Assembly: GCA_029570205.1 (NCBI GenBank)
Contig: JAKQSI010000051.1
Location: 1-64,000, forward strand
DNA: 64,000 nucleotides
Reading direction: 5' to 3'
Source: Candidatus Omnitrophota bacterium
GTDB lineage: Bacteria > Hinthialibacterota > Hinthialibacteria > Hinthialibacterales > JAKPRU01
The translations under genes and the position numbers were made by a program. The notes beneath the pieces were generated by a model, which was not told where the DNA came from, made no database searches, and was given only the letters and a program-made list of their open reading frames with translations. Of this stretch, positions 52,928 through 60,904 are shown in pieces; the first letter of the stretch is position 1, and every line of letters begins with the position of its first letter.

Positions 52928-54001
52928 ATGGCACGGTTCAAGTCGGCAATTCTAGGTGCGACCGGTGTGGCAGGGCAGCAATTCATTGAGGCGTTGCTCG
53001 GTCACCCATGGTTTGATATCTCCGGTTTGTATGCCTCGGAGCGTTCCGCAGGCAAAAAATACGGCGAAGCCTGCACATGGCGATCCCCAACACCCCTCGC
53101 AGATTCCATCGCCGAAACTACCGTGCGTCTGACCGATCGTATTCTCGATGATATCGACCGGTACGACATCATTTTTTCCGCACTGCCTTCGGATGTGGCA
53201 AAGAAGACGGAAGGCGACTGCGCCGCGCTCAAGCCTGTGATCAGCACCGCCTCGGCTTTCCGGTATGAGGAGGATGTGCCCATCCTGGTTCCCGAAGTGA
53301 ATGCTGCTCAGGCGCCGCTTGTCAAACGCCAGCAGAAAGAGCGCGGTTGGAAAGGCTACGTTGTTCCCGGCCCCAACTGCACCACCATGGGACTGATTGT
53401 CTCCCTGAAACCGATTCAGGATACGGTCGGGATCAAGCGCGTCTGGATGACCTCGCTCCAGGCTCTCTCCGGGGCGGGTTATCCGGGCCACTCCGCGCTT
53501 GATACGCACGACAATATCATCCCGTTCATCAGCAAAGAGGAAGGGAAAGTCGAGTTGGAGACAGTAAAAACCCTCGGCTCTTTCGCAGATGGGAAAGTAA
53601 TCCCGGCGCGGTTCAAAGTCAGCTGCACCTGCACGCGGGTCTCCGTGCTGGATGGGCATACCCTCTCCGTGTTTGTCGAGACAAAGGCGCCGTTTTCGCC
53701 CGAGGATTACCTGGCGGCCGTGGCGGAATTCAACAAAAAATGCGCGGCAGAGTTCGGAGATTTGCCCTCCGCTCCCAGACAGACCATTGTAATGAAAAAG
53801 GAAGACAACCGGCCGCAGCCCCGCCTCGACCGAGACCTCGAAGGCGGTATGGCCACGGTTGTCGGACGTGTTCGACCCGATCCGGCGCTCGACAACGGGA
53901 TCAAATATGTCTGTCTGTCGCACAACACCAAGAAAGGCGCGGCGAAAGGCGAGCTGATGGCGGCAGAGTATCTGCACAAAATCGGCCTTTTCCCCGCGTG
54001 A
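52928..54001 (+). CDS. asd: Aspartate-semialdehyde dehydrogenase, archaeal/fungal type
   Basis: Reduces aspartyl phosphate to aspartate semialdehyde for lysine, threonine and methionine synthesis. The 357-aa product has the NADP motif L-G-A-T-G-V-A-G-Q-Q near residue 9 and the catalytic Cys in P-G-P-N-C-T-T-M near 155, with H in the R-V-S-V-L-D-G-H region near 241. The sequence G-P-N-C-T-T and overall length follow the archaeal/fungal branch, rather than the common bacterial one with its longer insert. GAGGTGATAGG is an excellent ribosome-binding site. Divergent from the LptF/G gene. Confidence 0.93.
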   Translation: MARFKSAILGATGVAGQQFIEALLGHPWFDISGLYASERSAGKKYGEACTWRSPTPLADSIAETTVRLTDRILDDIDRYDIIFSALPSDVAKKTEGDCAALKPVISTASAFRYEEDVPILVPEVNAAQAPLVKRQQKERGWKGYVVPGPNCTTMGLIVSLKPIQDTVGIKRVWMTSLQALSGAGYPGHSALDTHDNIIPFISKEEGKVELETVKTLGSFADGKVIPARFKVSCTCTRVSVLDGHTLSVFVETKAPFSPEDYLAAVAEFNKKCAAEFGDLPSAPRQTIVMKKEDNRPQPRLDRDLEGGMATVVGRVRPDPALDNGIKYVCLSHNTKKGAAKGELMAAEYLHKIGLFPA

Positions 54002-54179
54002 CCTGTCCGTATAACGTTTTCAAAAAAACGGCGGTTTGTCCCAGCCATTTACGGATAAACTGCCGGTTCTTTATCTCCATCTCTTTGCTTTCCCGGAAAT
54101 ATCATCGGCAAGATGCCTGTGCCACCCTCTTCTCTCTCACCCCGATCTTCCTTTGGACATGTTCAGGAACCGGGAATTG

Positions 54180-54202
54180 GTAGCACGCGGAAAATGTGCT
54201 AC
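54180..54202. promoter_or_regulatory. Inverted repeat ahead of the 54270 gene
   Basis: GTAGCAC (54180-54186) and GTGCTAC (54196-54202) are perfect 7-bp arms around GCGGAAAAT. It lies 67 bases before ATG 54270 and could be an operator, or a terminator remnant after asd since CATTT follows. Confidence 0.35.
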
Positions 54203-54269
54203 ATTTCATGCACGGAGGCCTGCATTTGATCGGAAACAGTCACTTTGACGAAGGACGGGAGATTGGGCG

Positions 54270-54953
54270 ATGAGACGCGAGTTCGGTATCAAAGCAAGAC
54301 ACATGACCGCCCTGGAAGAGGATCCGGTCGTCAAATCCGCATCGAAGGCAGAGAACCCGTACACCTTTGTGGTTTTGAGCGATAAACCCGGACGGATCAT
54401 CAGTTTTCTTCAACCCGTCCTGGCGGAACATGGCAAGTTTTTCCGGTTTCACGGTTTCGACTTGTATCGGGAAGGGCTGAAGTTCGCCGCGACGCCGGAG
54501 GGAATCCGAACTGTCAGCCTGGTTCTCACCGATGGTCCTGAAGACCGCAAGCAACTCTCCGAAAACAGATTGGAACTCTGGAAAGAAACCGTATTTACTT
54601 ACGGGAAAGCTTACACGGAGCATTTTGTCAATGAGATTCTGAGCGATCGGCTCCCCGCTGTCTTTACGGTCGTGGTTCTATTTAATGAAAAACTCGGCAA
54701 ACTTTCGCATCAGGATTTTGAGCGCCTCGAGGCGGAGCTCAAGCCGTCGGAGGCTCAAAAGTTGTTTCATATTCGATCTTGTCAAAACGAGGAGGAATTG
54801 GCCGACTGTGTACAAGAAGATTTTGTGCAACGGGTGCTGAAAAGACACCACGTTTCCATGAAAATCAAGAAGTCGCACCGGCATCGTGACGACCGGATTG
54901 CGCGCGCCACCAAAGCCACCAGAGAGGCTCTTCACCGCAAAGCCGGAATCTGA
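54270..54953 (+). CDS. Unknown protein, possible ACT-like domain
   Basis: A 227-aa cytosolic protein with no recognised family. Residues ~28-90 alternate beta and alpha in the manner of an ACT domain: P-Y-T-F-V-V-L-S-D-K-P-G-R-I-I-S-F-L-Q, then V-S-L-V-L-T-D-G. The middle has F-T-V-V-V-L-F-N-E-K-L-G-K-L, and the C-terminus is very basic (M-K-I-K-K-S-H-R-H-R-D-D-R-I-A-R-A). An RNA- or DNA-binding tail behind a ligand sensor is conceivable but is only inference. It follows asd by 268 bases. A hairpin shared with the convergent gene ends both. Confidence 0.7.
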   Translation: MRREFGIKARHMTALEEDPVVKSASKAENPYTFVVLSDKPGRIISFLQPVLAEHGKFFRFHGFDLYREGLKFAATPEGIRTVSLVLTDGPEDRKQLSENRLELWKETVFTYGKAYTEHFVNEILSDRLPAVFTVVVLFNEKLGKLSHQDFERLEAELKPSEAQKLFHIRSCQNEEELADCVQEDFVQRVLKRHHVSMKIKKSHRHRDDRIARATKATREALHRKAGI

Positions 54954-54976
54954 CCGAGCGGTCGCCGGTCAGATTC
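54946..54976. terminator. Hairpin spanning both stop codons of convergent genes
   Basis: GAATCTGACCG (54946-54956) and CGGTCAGATTC (54966-54976) pair perfectly over 11 bp around a 9-base loop. The left arm contains the stop of the 54270 gene and the right arm that of the fucosidase-like gene. No T-run follows on either strand. Confidence 0.6.
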
Positions 54977-56102
54977 GCGCATTTTTCCGCAGCCGATTCA
55001 ACGCCTGCACATACATATCGGGAATCAGTCCGTGCTTATCCGGCGGAACATCCAGAAGAAGATTCACTCCGCGTGTGCGGCAGTCTTCAAACTGCTTGAG
55101 CAACTCCTCATCCGGGCGTGGCGTATCGCCGGGAACAAAGAACCAGTCTTTTCCGATGGGATCGCAGACCTCCCCCGGCATGTAATATTCCCCGCCCTCG
55201 ATCGTCCGCCATTTCGCATGGCCGGTTTCGGGGGGAACGCGGCGCTCAATGGCTATCAGGTCCGATGGCCAGGCGTACGCGACATCATACGTTGATCCGT
55301 CGGAAATCCCGCTGTTCATCATGATACAGGTTTCCGGTTGAAGTTTGGCAATATATTCATACAGGTATGTGCGGTACCCCCGTCCCAGAACGCCGGGAAT
55401 ATCGATCCACGTTTCAAATATCGGTCCGAATTCGGTTAATAATTCCGTGATTTGGGCCGTTTGAAAACTCTGGTACAGGGAAGTTGTGAAGGCCGGTAAA
55501 GGCTTCGCCAACTCCGCCCCTTTCGGGAACGAGTTCATCGCGTTCCAGGTTGCGCCTTTCTCCACAAAGGAGGGCGTAACACTTCCAAAGCGGTGGTGGT
55601 TGTCCCAGGAGCAGTAATAAAAACCGGGACGAACTCCACGTTTTTCGCAGGATTGGACGAACTGCTCAAACACATTTGTGGTGTTCCCGCTGTTGGCTAC
55701 CGTGTAGTCGGTGTGTTTACTGGGCCAGAGGCAATGCCCCGCAACATGTTTGGCGCACAGAACGATATACTTCATCCCGGCATCCCGCGCGACAGAAACC
55801 CACTGATCCACATCGAGCTTGTCCGGTGCGTAAACGCTCGCCGGGTGAGTTCCATCCGGCAATTCATTCTCTACAAAAGTACTCATGCCGAAATGGATGA
55901 ACATCCCGTAACCGAGTGATTCCCATGCCTGTAGCTGTTCGACGCTCAACCGCTGTTGACCGCGCTTCGGGGCCTCTGTGTTTGTTTCCGCAGCGGAGGC
56001 TCCCGTGCCTTGACCCATGGAGCCGGCCAGCGAAGCCGCTACCGCACCCTTTGTCGCATCGGAGAGAAAATCGCGTCGGGAGTATGCCTGATCTTTCATC
56101 AT
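54969..56102 (-). CDS. Alpha-L-fucosidase-like protein (GH29) with Tat signal
   Basis: A 377-aa exported glycoside hydrolase. The twin-arginine leader S-R-R-D-F-L is at residues 8-13 with an Ala-rich h-region behind. The catalytic barrel begins at ~55 with W-E-S-L-G-Y-G-M-F-I-H-F-G, and D-A-G-M-K-Y-I-V-L-C-A-K-H-V-A-G near 107 is the GH29 hallmark. The candidate nucleophile is the Asp of E-T-W-I-D-I near 230. It is shorter than most GH29 enzymes, lacking the C-terminal beta domain. M-M start: either ATG 56102 or 56099 fits GAGG upstream. Last gene of a minus-strand sugar operon, so it probably supplies the sugar the others oxidise. Confidence 0.85.
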   Translation of the reverse strand: MMKDQAYSRRDFLSDATKGAVAASLAGSMGQGTGASAAETNTEAPKRGQQRLSVEQLQAWESLGYGMFIHFGMSTFVENELPDGTHPASVYAPDKLDVDQWVSVARDAGMKYIVLCAKHVAGHCLWPSKHTDYTVANSGNTTNVFEQFVQSCEKRGVRPGFYYCSWDNHHRFGSVTPSFVEKGATWNAMNSFPKGAELAKPLPAFTTSLYQSFQTAQITELLTEFGPIFETWIDIPGVLGRGYRTYLYEYIAKLQPETCIMMNSGISDGSTYDVAYAWPSDLIAIERRVPPETGHAKWRTIEGGEYYMPGEVCDPIGKDWFFVPGDTPRPDEELLKQFEDCRTRGVNLLLDVPPDKHGLIPDMYVQALNRLRKNARI

Positions 56103-56167
56103 CGTAACCTCGTAAATACGTTATGAATGATCGGACGGGCAGGAAGCCTGTCTTGGTGTTTCTCCGT

Positions 56168-56944
56168 CTATTTTGCGGTCAGGCCGCCGTCTACCGGAAT
56201 GTTTACTCCGGTAATATACGCCGAGGCGTGGGAAGCGAGAAAGACGACGACGCCTTTCAGATCCTCCTCGTTAGCCATGCGGCCCAGGAAAGTACGTCTC
56301 GCATAACGCTCCACGAAAACTCGGTCCTGGTTATTGTAAAAGCCGCCTGGGCTGATACAGTTCACCCGGACTCCATAGGGGCCTAGTTTGGACGCAGCGA
56401 ATTTAGTCAATTGAATCATCCCGCCTTTGTGGAAGTAATAGTCCGGCGGTGTACCCCATCCCAGTTCTTCGTACAGAGTGAAATCCGGCCCCACCATGCC
56501 GTAAACCGATGCGATATTGACAATACTTCCGCCCTTCTGTTTCGCCATCTGTTCGCCGAACGCGCGGGTCATCATAAAAATCCCGGTCGCATTGACCTCC
56601 ATACTCCGGGCAAAGTCCTCCGCCGGAGAACTCCAATCAGACATCGGTCGCAGCACGGAATTGTTTACGAGAATATCTACCCGGCCGGCTCGATTCAATA
56701 CAAACTCCAGCAGCGCCAGGATAGACTCTTCAGATCCCTGGTCCAGCACGTGGGCCGTAACCTCGTAACCCCTTTGACGCATCCGAGCCGCCTGTGACTC
56801 CAGGTTGCCTGTATTCCGGCTGGCAATAAATAATTTCGCGCCAGCCTCCACAAGCGCGTCCGCGATCTGGCGACCGAACAAGCCCGCCGAGCCGGTCAGA
56901 ACCGCCGTTTTCCCATCCAGTCGAAAAGAGTCCATTACATTCAT
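56168..56944 (-). CDS. SDR family oxidoreductase
   Basis: A 258-aa classical short-chain dehydrogenase. The cofactor motif is atypical but readable, T-G-S-A-G-L-F-G-R-Q-I (residues 17-27), followed by N-S-V-L-R in place of the usual N-N-A-G segment. The catalytic Ser is in N-I-A-S-V-Y-G and the Tyr-x3-Lys in D-Y-Y-F-H-K near residue 168. I-T-G-V-N-I-P-V-D-G-G is the standard end. GAGG precedes ATG 56944. Together with two Gfo/Idh/MocA enzymes upstream and GH29 downstream it suggests oxidation of a sugar such as L-fucose, but the substrate is inferred only. Confidence 0.9.
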   Translation of the reverse strand: MNVMDSFRLDGKTAVLTGSAGLFGRQIADALVEAGAKLFIASRNTGNLESQAARMRQRGYEVTAHVLDQGSEESILALLEFVLNRAGRVDILVNNSVLRPMSDWSSPAEDFARSMEVNATGIFMMTRAFGEQMAKQKGGSIVNIASVYGMVGPDFTLYEELGWGTPPDYYFHKGGMIQLTKFAASKLGPYGVRVNCISPGGFYNNQDRVFVERYARRTFLGRMANEEDLKGVVVFLASHASAYITGVNIPVDGGLTAK

Positions 56945-56979
56945 GTTTGCCTCATACTGTCCTTTCGGACTTAATTAAC

Positions 56980-57942
56980 TCATTCAATATCGACATCCTC
57001 TACATAAACACGTTCCCCACCATCTTCATGACTCCAAACACCGGCGATAATGATCTTCATCAATTCAGCGGTTTCCTCAAAGGGAACCGGGCGAATCCCT
57101 GTCTGTAGATAATGGATGAATCCTGTAAGGTGTGTTTTAAAGGCCAGAAACGTATCCTTGTGCTGTGCCGAAAGAAGTCCCTTCGTCCCGTAGACATTCA
57201 ATGCCAGGGAGCCGCCGACCAAGTCACTGATGGCGGCCAGCACTACCTCCGCCCGACATTCGTGACGGATGTGAAGAATGGCGGCTTTCTCATCTCCCGA
57301 ATGGACAACGGACTGCCAGCCTCCTCTGGGAAGGAACGGATAGACGGTTTCCAGCGCATGAATCCCGTAGCGTTCCCAGCTGTTTACAGTAGTCATTGTG
57401 AACAGTCGCGGCACGCCGATCAATTCCATTCGGGAACGGAGAGCCACGCATTCCGGGCTGTAACGTATCGGGCTGGACGAAACAAAGGGAACTCCTTGCC
57501 GATTCCATCGGACAAATGTTCGTAAATCCTCGATATTGTCCGTCAGCGGTTTGTCGATTAACAGCGGCAGTCCCGCTTCCACGAACGGCCGGGCGCGATC
57601 AACATGTTCCCAGCCCTTATCGGTCGGGATAATGACCGCATCGACTTCACCGATTACCTCTTCCGGGCTGCCGGCAATGTGCGGAATGTTCGAACACTTT
57701 GCGACATGCTCCGCCTCAGCGCGGTTCTCGCACCAGATATGTGTAACCCGTGCCCCGTTAATTCCAAAAGCCTCCGGCGGCTGGAGAGCCAGGTACTCCG
57801 GAATAACCGGAAACGGACACTCCGCCATGGCCTCTTTATTATAGCCGTTGAAAATGGCCGACCAGCTGTACGGATGGCCGTTTCCCTCTACCATGCCGAT
57901 CATGGCTAGCCGGATCTGTTGCGGATTGTTCACCAAAGCCAT
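56980..57942 (-). CDS. Gfo/Idh/MocA family oxidoreductase
   Basis: A 320-aa putative sugar dehydrogenase. Instead of the usual GxGxxG the N-terminal loop reads I-G-M-V-E-G-N-G-H-P, an unusual variant in which the glycine pattern is broken. D-A-V-I-I-P-T-D (residues ~103-110) and D-K-P-L-T-D (~130-135) retain the family layout. ATG 57942 was chosen because GAGGA lies seven bases before it; ATG 57960 is the longer alternative. It is 36 bases ahead of the SDR gene and 39 bases after the other oxidoreductase gene, so all are probably one transcript. Confidence 0.87.
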   Translation of the reverse strand: MALVNNPQQIRLAMIGMVEGNGHPYSWSAIFNGYNKEAMAECPFPVIPEYLALQPPEAFGINGARVTHIWCENRAEAEHVAKCSNIPHIAGSPEEVIGEVDAVIIPTDKGWEHVDRARPFVEAGLPLLIDKPLTDNIEDLRTFVRWNRQGVPFVSSSPIRYSPECVALRSRMELIGVPRLFTMTTVNSWERYGIHALETVYPFLPRGGWQSVVHSGDEKAAILHIRHECRAEVVLAAISDLVGGSLALNVYGTKGLLSAQHKDTFLAFKTHLTGFIHYLQTGIRPVPFEETAELMKIIIAGVWSHEDGGERVYVEDVDIE

Positions 57943-57981
57943 TTGCGAATCCTCAAACATGACCTGTAAATAACACCTTGC

Positions 57982-58989
57982 TTACCGATTCTCATCCTGA
58001 TCGAGCTGTTGCAGAGTACGTCCCGAACGAATCCTCGCCAGGGCAGAGCCGATCACTTTCTGTGTCTGAAAAGCCTCTACTAATGTACAGGCGGCCTCTC
58101 CTGCATTATCGAGAAAATCCAGAAAGGCGACCGTCTGCCTGCCGAACCACGAATCCCGCTCCAATGGAGCAAGCGTCTCAACATGCCAGGGCCCTTCCGT
58201 TTCGTTGCACCAGCTCAGGCGATTTCGATGCAGCTCCGCCCGCAACATCCCGTCCTCACAAACCAGGGTCAACGTCTGTTCCGGTTGCGGCTGATATTGA
58301 TTGAGACTATAGGATGCGAGAACTTCACCGTGTCGGGCTAAAATATGTACCGTGTCCTCTACCGGCACACCGTCAAGGCGCTGATGGGCGGCATCGACAG
58401 AGAATCGATCAATCGGTCCCGCAAGCCATTCCCCCAGGTTCAGATGATGAGACATCGCATCCTGAAGCGCGCCGCCGCCCGTTTCATGCCGGGCGTAGTA
58501 GATATCCCGGTAAGCGGGCCGATAGTGCGGAAAATTCTGGCCGCTGAGATAGATCAGTTCCAGTAATCGACCGAATCGGCCGCTCCGTAATAACTTTCGC
58601 AATTTCTCGAATAACGGATGGTACCGGTAGACATAAGCCACGGCAACCGGAAGCCTCGATTCCCGGACTTTCCGAATCAACTCCTCGATCCCCTGAAGCG
58701 AGGTGGAAAGAGGCTTTTCAATCAACATCGGGATTCCCGCATCGGCTAGTTTATGAGCCATCGGGATGTGCCATTGGGCGGGAACCGCGATCACAGCCGC
58801 ATCCCATGTCTCCTCCAGCGCTTTTTCCAGGGAATCCCAGGCCGCCTCCACATCATAACGTTGCGCGATCGCCGTGCGCAATTCCGCATTGATTTCAACA
58901 ATTCCGACAGCGGCTCTTCCGGTGTTCAAGAAGCAGCGAAGATGACGTTCCCCGATGGAACCGGTCCCGATAATCAGAATTTTTTTCAT
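57982..58989 (-). CDS. Gfo/Idh/MocA family oxidoreductase
   Basis: A 335-aa NAD(P)-dependent dehydrogenase, probable first gene of the sugar operon. Rossmann motif I-I-G-T-G-S-I-G-E-R-H at residues ~5-15, then V-A-P/V-A-Q-W-H in the beta4 loop and I-E-K-P-L-S-T near 90. The C-terminal domain includes G-G-G-A-L-Q-D-A-M-S-H-H-L near 170, with a His pair typical of the active site. AGGAG is six bases before ATG 58989; two earlier in-frame ATGs overlap that site. It faces the MFS gene across a 536-base gap. Confidence 0.9.
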   Translation of the reverse strand: MKKILIIGTGSIGERHLRCFLNTGRAAVGIVEINAELRTAIAQRYDVEAAWDSLEKALEETWDAAVIAVPAQWHIPMAHKLADAGIPMLIEKPLSTSLQGIEELIRKVRESRLPVAVAYVYRYHPLFEKLRKLLRSGRFGRLLELIYLSGQNFPHYRPAYRDIYYARHETGGGALQDAMSHHLNLGEWLAGPIDRFSVDAAHQRLDGVPVEDTVHILARHGEVLASYSLNQYQPQPEQTLTLVCEDGMLRAELHRNRLSWCNETEGPWHVETLAPLERDSWFGRQTVAFLDFLDNAGEAACTLVEAFQTQKVIGSALARIRSGRTLQQLDQDENR

Positions 58990-59525
58990 TTTCATCTCCT
59001 GCATCCCCGATAACGGTCGTTCAGCATATCAGATTTCGCCGGAGAAGAAACCGGCGGCCATTCTTATTGCGCAGTCGCGGTCCCGATCCTGTAGTGAGCC
59101 GGAGATTCACCATCCTGCTTCACGGCCAAGCATACGCCATGGCCGCTTTGCGGAAAAGGACGCTCCGGGCTTCCCGGGAAAAGACACCCGATGCCGTTCC
59201 TGCCGGATTTGTCCCTTGGCTTCGACCACAAGTTCCCGTTACCGGGGGATCTCCGCAGCCCATACATCGAACCCGATTATGCATGGATCCGGTGGAAAAA
59301 CAGGACGCTATGGGAGATCATCCGACTCCCGAACTTGTTTAAGCCTTGACGGGGAAAGAACGGGCATGGTAGGGTCCGATGTTCCGGATGACACGCTGGA
59401 AACCTGTTCCACATCGAATGTCCCGCGCCCCCAACCCTCCCGAAGGAGAGGGAGAATCCCCGGACGACACAATGTCGAACCGCCGACGGGACAAGATCAG
59501 ACAACCTGATTTGGAGAATCTGTGC
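58990..59525. other. 536-base divergent gap with weak signals
   Basis: Between the oxidoreductase (-) and MFS (+) genes. A possible plus-strand promoter is TTGACG (59346-59351) with a poor -10, TAGGGT, 18 bases later. CCCTCCCGAAGGAGAGGG (59435-59452), part of the boilerplate repeat family, lies close to the MFS start. Several short open frames cross the gap without ribosome-binding sites; one minus-strand frame (59064-59267) could be a gene remnant, but no family is recognised. Confidence 0.4.
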
Positions 59526-60788
59526 ATGATGAAAAAAGATACGTACAAATGGGCCGTTGTGGCAATGCTTTGGTTTATTTGCTTTTTCAACTATGCAGAC
59601 CGACAAAGTATCTTTTCCGTGTTTCCGTTGTTGGAAAAAGAATTGGGACTTACCGATACACAATTAGGTTATGTGGCCGCATCCTTCATGTGGGTTTACG
59701 CCGGATTCGGGTGGATCGCGGGGATGGTGGGAGATCGGTTCAAGCGAAAAACCGTCATTCTATCCGGGTTCCTCTTCTGGTCCGTCATTACAGTGCTGTT
59801 CGCTTTTTCCCGGCATTACTGGCAATTGGTGACTCTGCGCGCCGTGGAAGGATTCGGAGAAGCGTTCTATTTTCCCGCCGCAATGTCGATGATCAGCAGC
59901 TATCACGGGAAGGAGACCCGTTCGCGCGCGATGGGGATTCATCAATCGAGCGTATACATAGGAACCGTAGCCGGAGGCTGGCTGGGGGGCTGGATGGGAC
60001 AGCATTACGGCTGGCACTCTTCTTTTCTCGTGCTGGGATTGAGCGGGATATTCTTTGTCTTCCTTCTCATGTTTTTCCTGAAAGAGCCGAGCGGGAACAG
60101 TGTGTTATCCTCCGACAGCCGAAACGACAAACAATCGGAAAGTCTCGGGCAGATTCTGATGAGCATTGTTTATCTCTACAAAATCCCCATGGTTTGGATT
60201 TTGACCGCTGTATTTGTCGGAGCCAATTTTGTAGCAATGATCTACCTGGTCTGGACCCCGAAGTTTCTCTACGACAAATTCCAAATGAGCCTTTCGATGG
60301 CCGGTTTCAGCGCGACAGCCTATTTGCAGGTCGGATCGGTATTGGGCGTGCTTTGCGGCGGGATGCTGGCGGATTACATGGTCCGGCGCCGGCGCGGAGG
60401 GCGCATGATGACACAGTCGCTCGGTCTCTTCTGTGGCGTGCCGTTTATTTTCGTTGTCGGGTGGACGTTACAAGTCCCTGTTCTGGTCCTTGCATTGGCC
60501 GGTTTCGGTTTTTTCAAAGGGGTATACGATGCCAATATCTGGGCATCATTACATGATGTGGTTCCGGCAGAACGTCGCGCAACCGCCGTGGGCGTGATGA
60601 ACTCTATCGGCTGGTTCGGCGGCGGGATTGCTACAGTGACCATTGCCGCCGCCTCCCAGCGCTTCGGGATGAGCGCTTGCCTGAGCGCAACATCGATGAT
60701 TTACCTCCTGTTCGGCATTTTATTGCTGGCGGGTGTTTTCAGGTTTATGGGCGGAAGAACGAATACGCAACAGAATCCGATTCGTTAG
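59526..60788 (+). CDS. MFS transporter, probable sugar-acid permease
   Basis: A 420-aa membrane protein with about twelve hydrophobic segments. The loop between segments 2 and 3 has G-D-R-F-K-R-K, the MFS motif A core, and N-Y-A-D-R near residue 22 in the first segment fits the anion:cation symporter (ACS) branch used for hexuronates, galactonate and phthalate. ATG 59526 lies nine bases after GGAG; the frame is open back to 59379 through repeat-like sequence and was not used. Divergent from the GH29/oxidoreductase operon, it plausibly imports that operon's substrate. Confidence 0.9.
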   Translation: MMKKDTYKWAVVAMLWFICFFNYADRQSIFSVFPLLEKELGLTDTQLGYVAASFMWVYAGFGWIAGMVGDRFKRKTVILSGFLFWSVITVLFAFSRHYWQLVTLRAVEGFGEAFYFPAAMSMISSYHGKETRSRAMGIHQSSVYIGTVAGGWLGGWMGQHYGWHSSFLVLGLSGIFFVFLLMFFLKEPSGNSVLSSDSRNDKQSESLGQILMSIVYLYKIPMVWILTAVFVGANFVAMIYLVWTPKFLYDKFQMSLSMAGFSATAYLQVGSVLGVLCGGMLADYMVRRRRGGRMMTQSLGLFCGVPFIFVVGWTLQVPVLVLALAGFGFFKGVYDANIWASLHDVVPAERRATAVGVMNSIGWFGGGIATVTIAAASQRFGMSACLSATSMIYLLFGILLLAGVFRFMGGRTNTQQNPIR

Positions 60789-60904
60789 TCGTATCGTTGT
60801 GGAAACCTTTCACCCAACTTTCTCCCGGAGGTAGAGGAGAGGTCCGCAATGTAACGATCAGGAATCTGCGTAAAAGTATTCCCATTCCGGGAAACCAAGT
60901 ACCA

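Noticed and set aside
59064-59267. Minus-strand 67-codon frame in the divergent gap
   Set aside because: No start signal and no known family; kept only as a possible remnant in the gap description.
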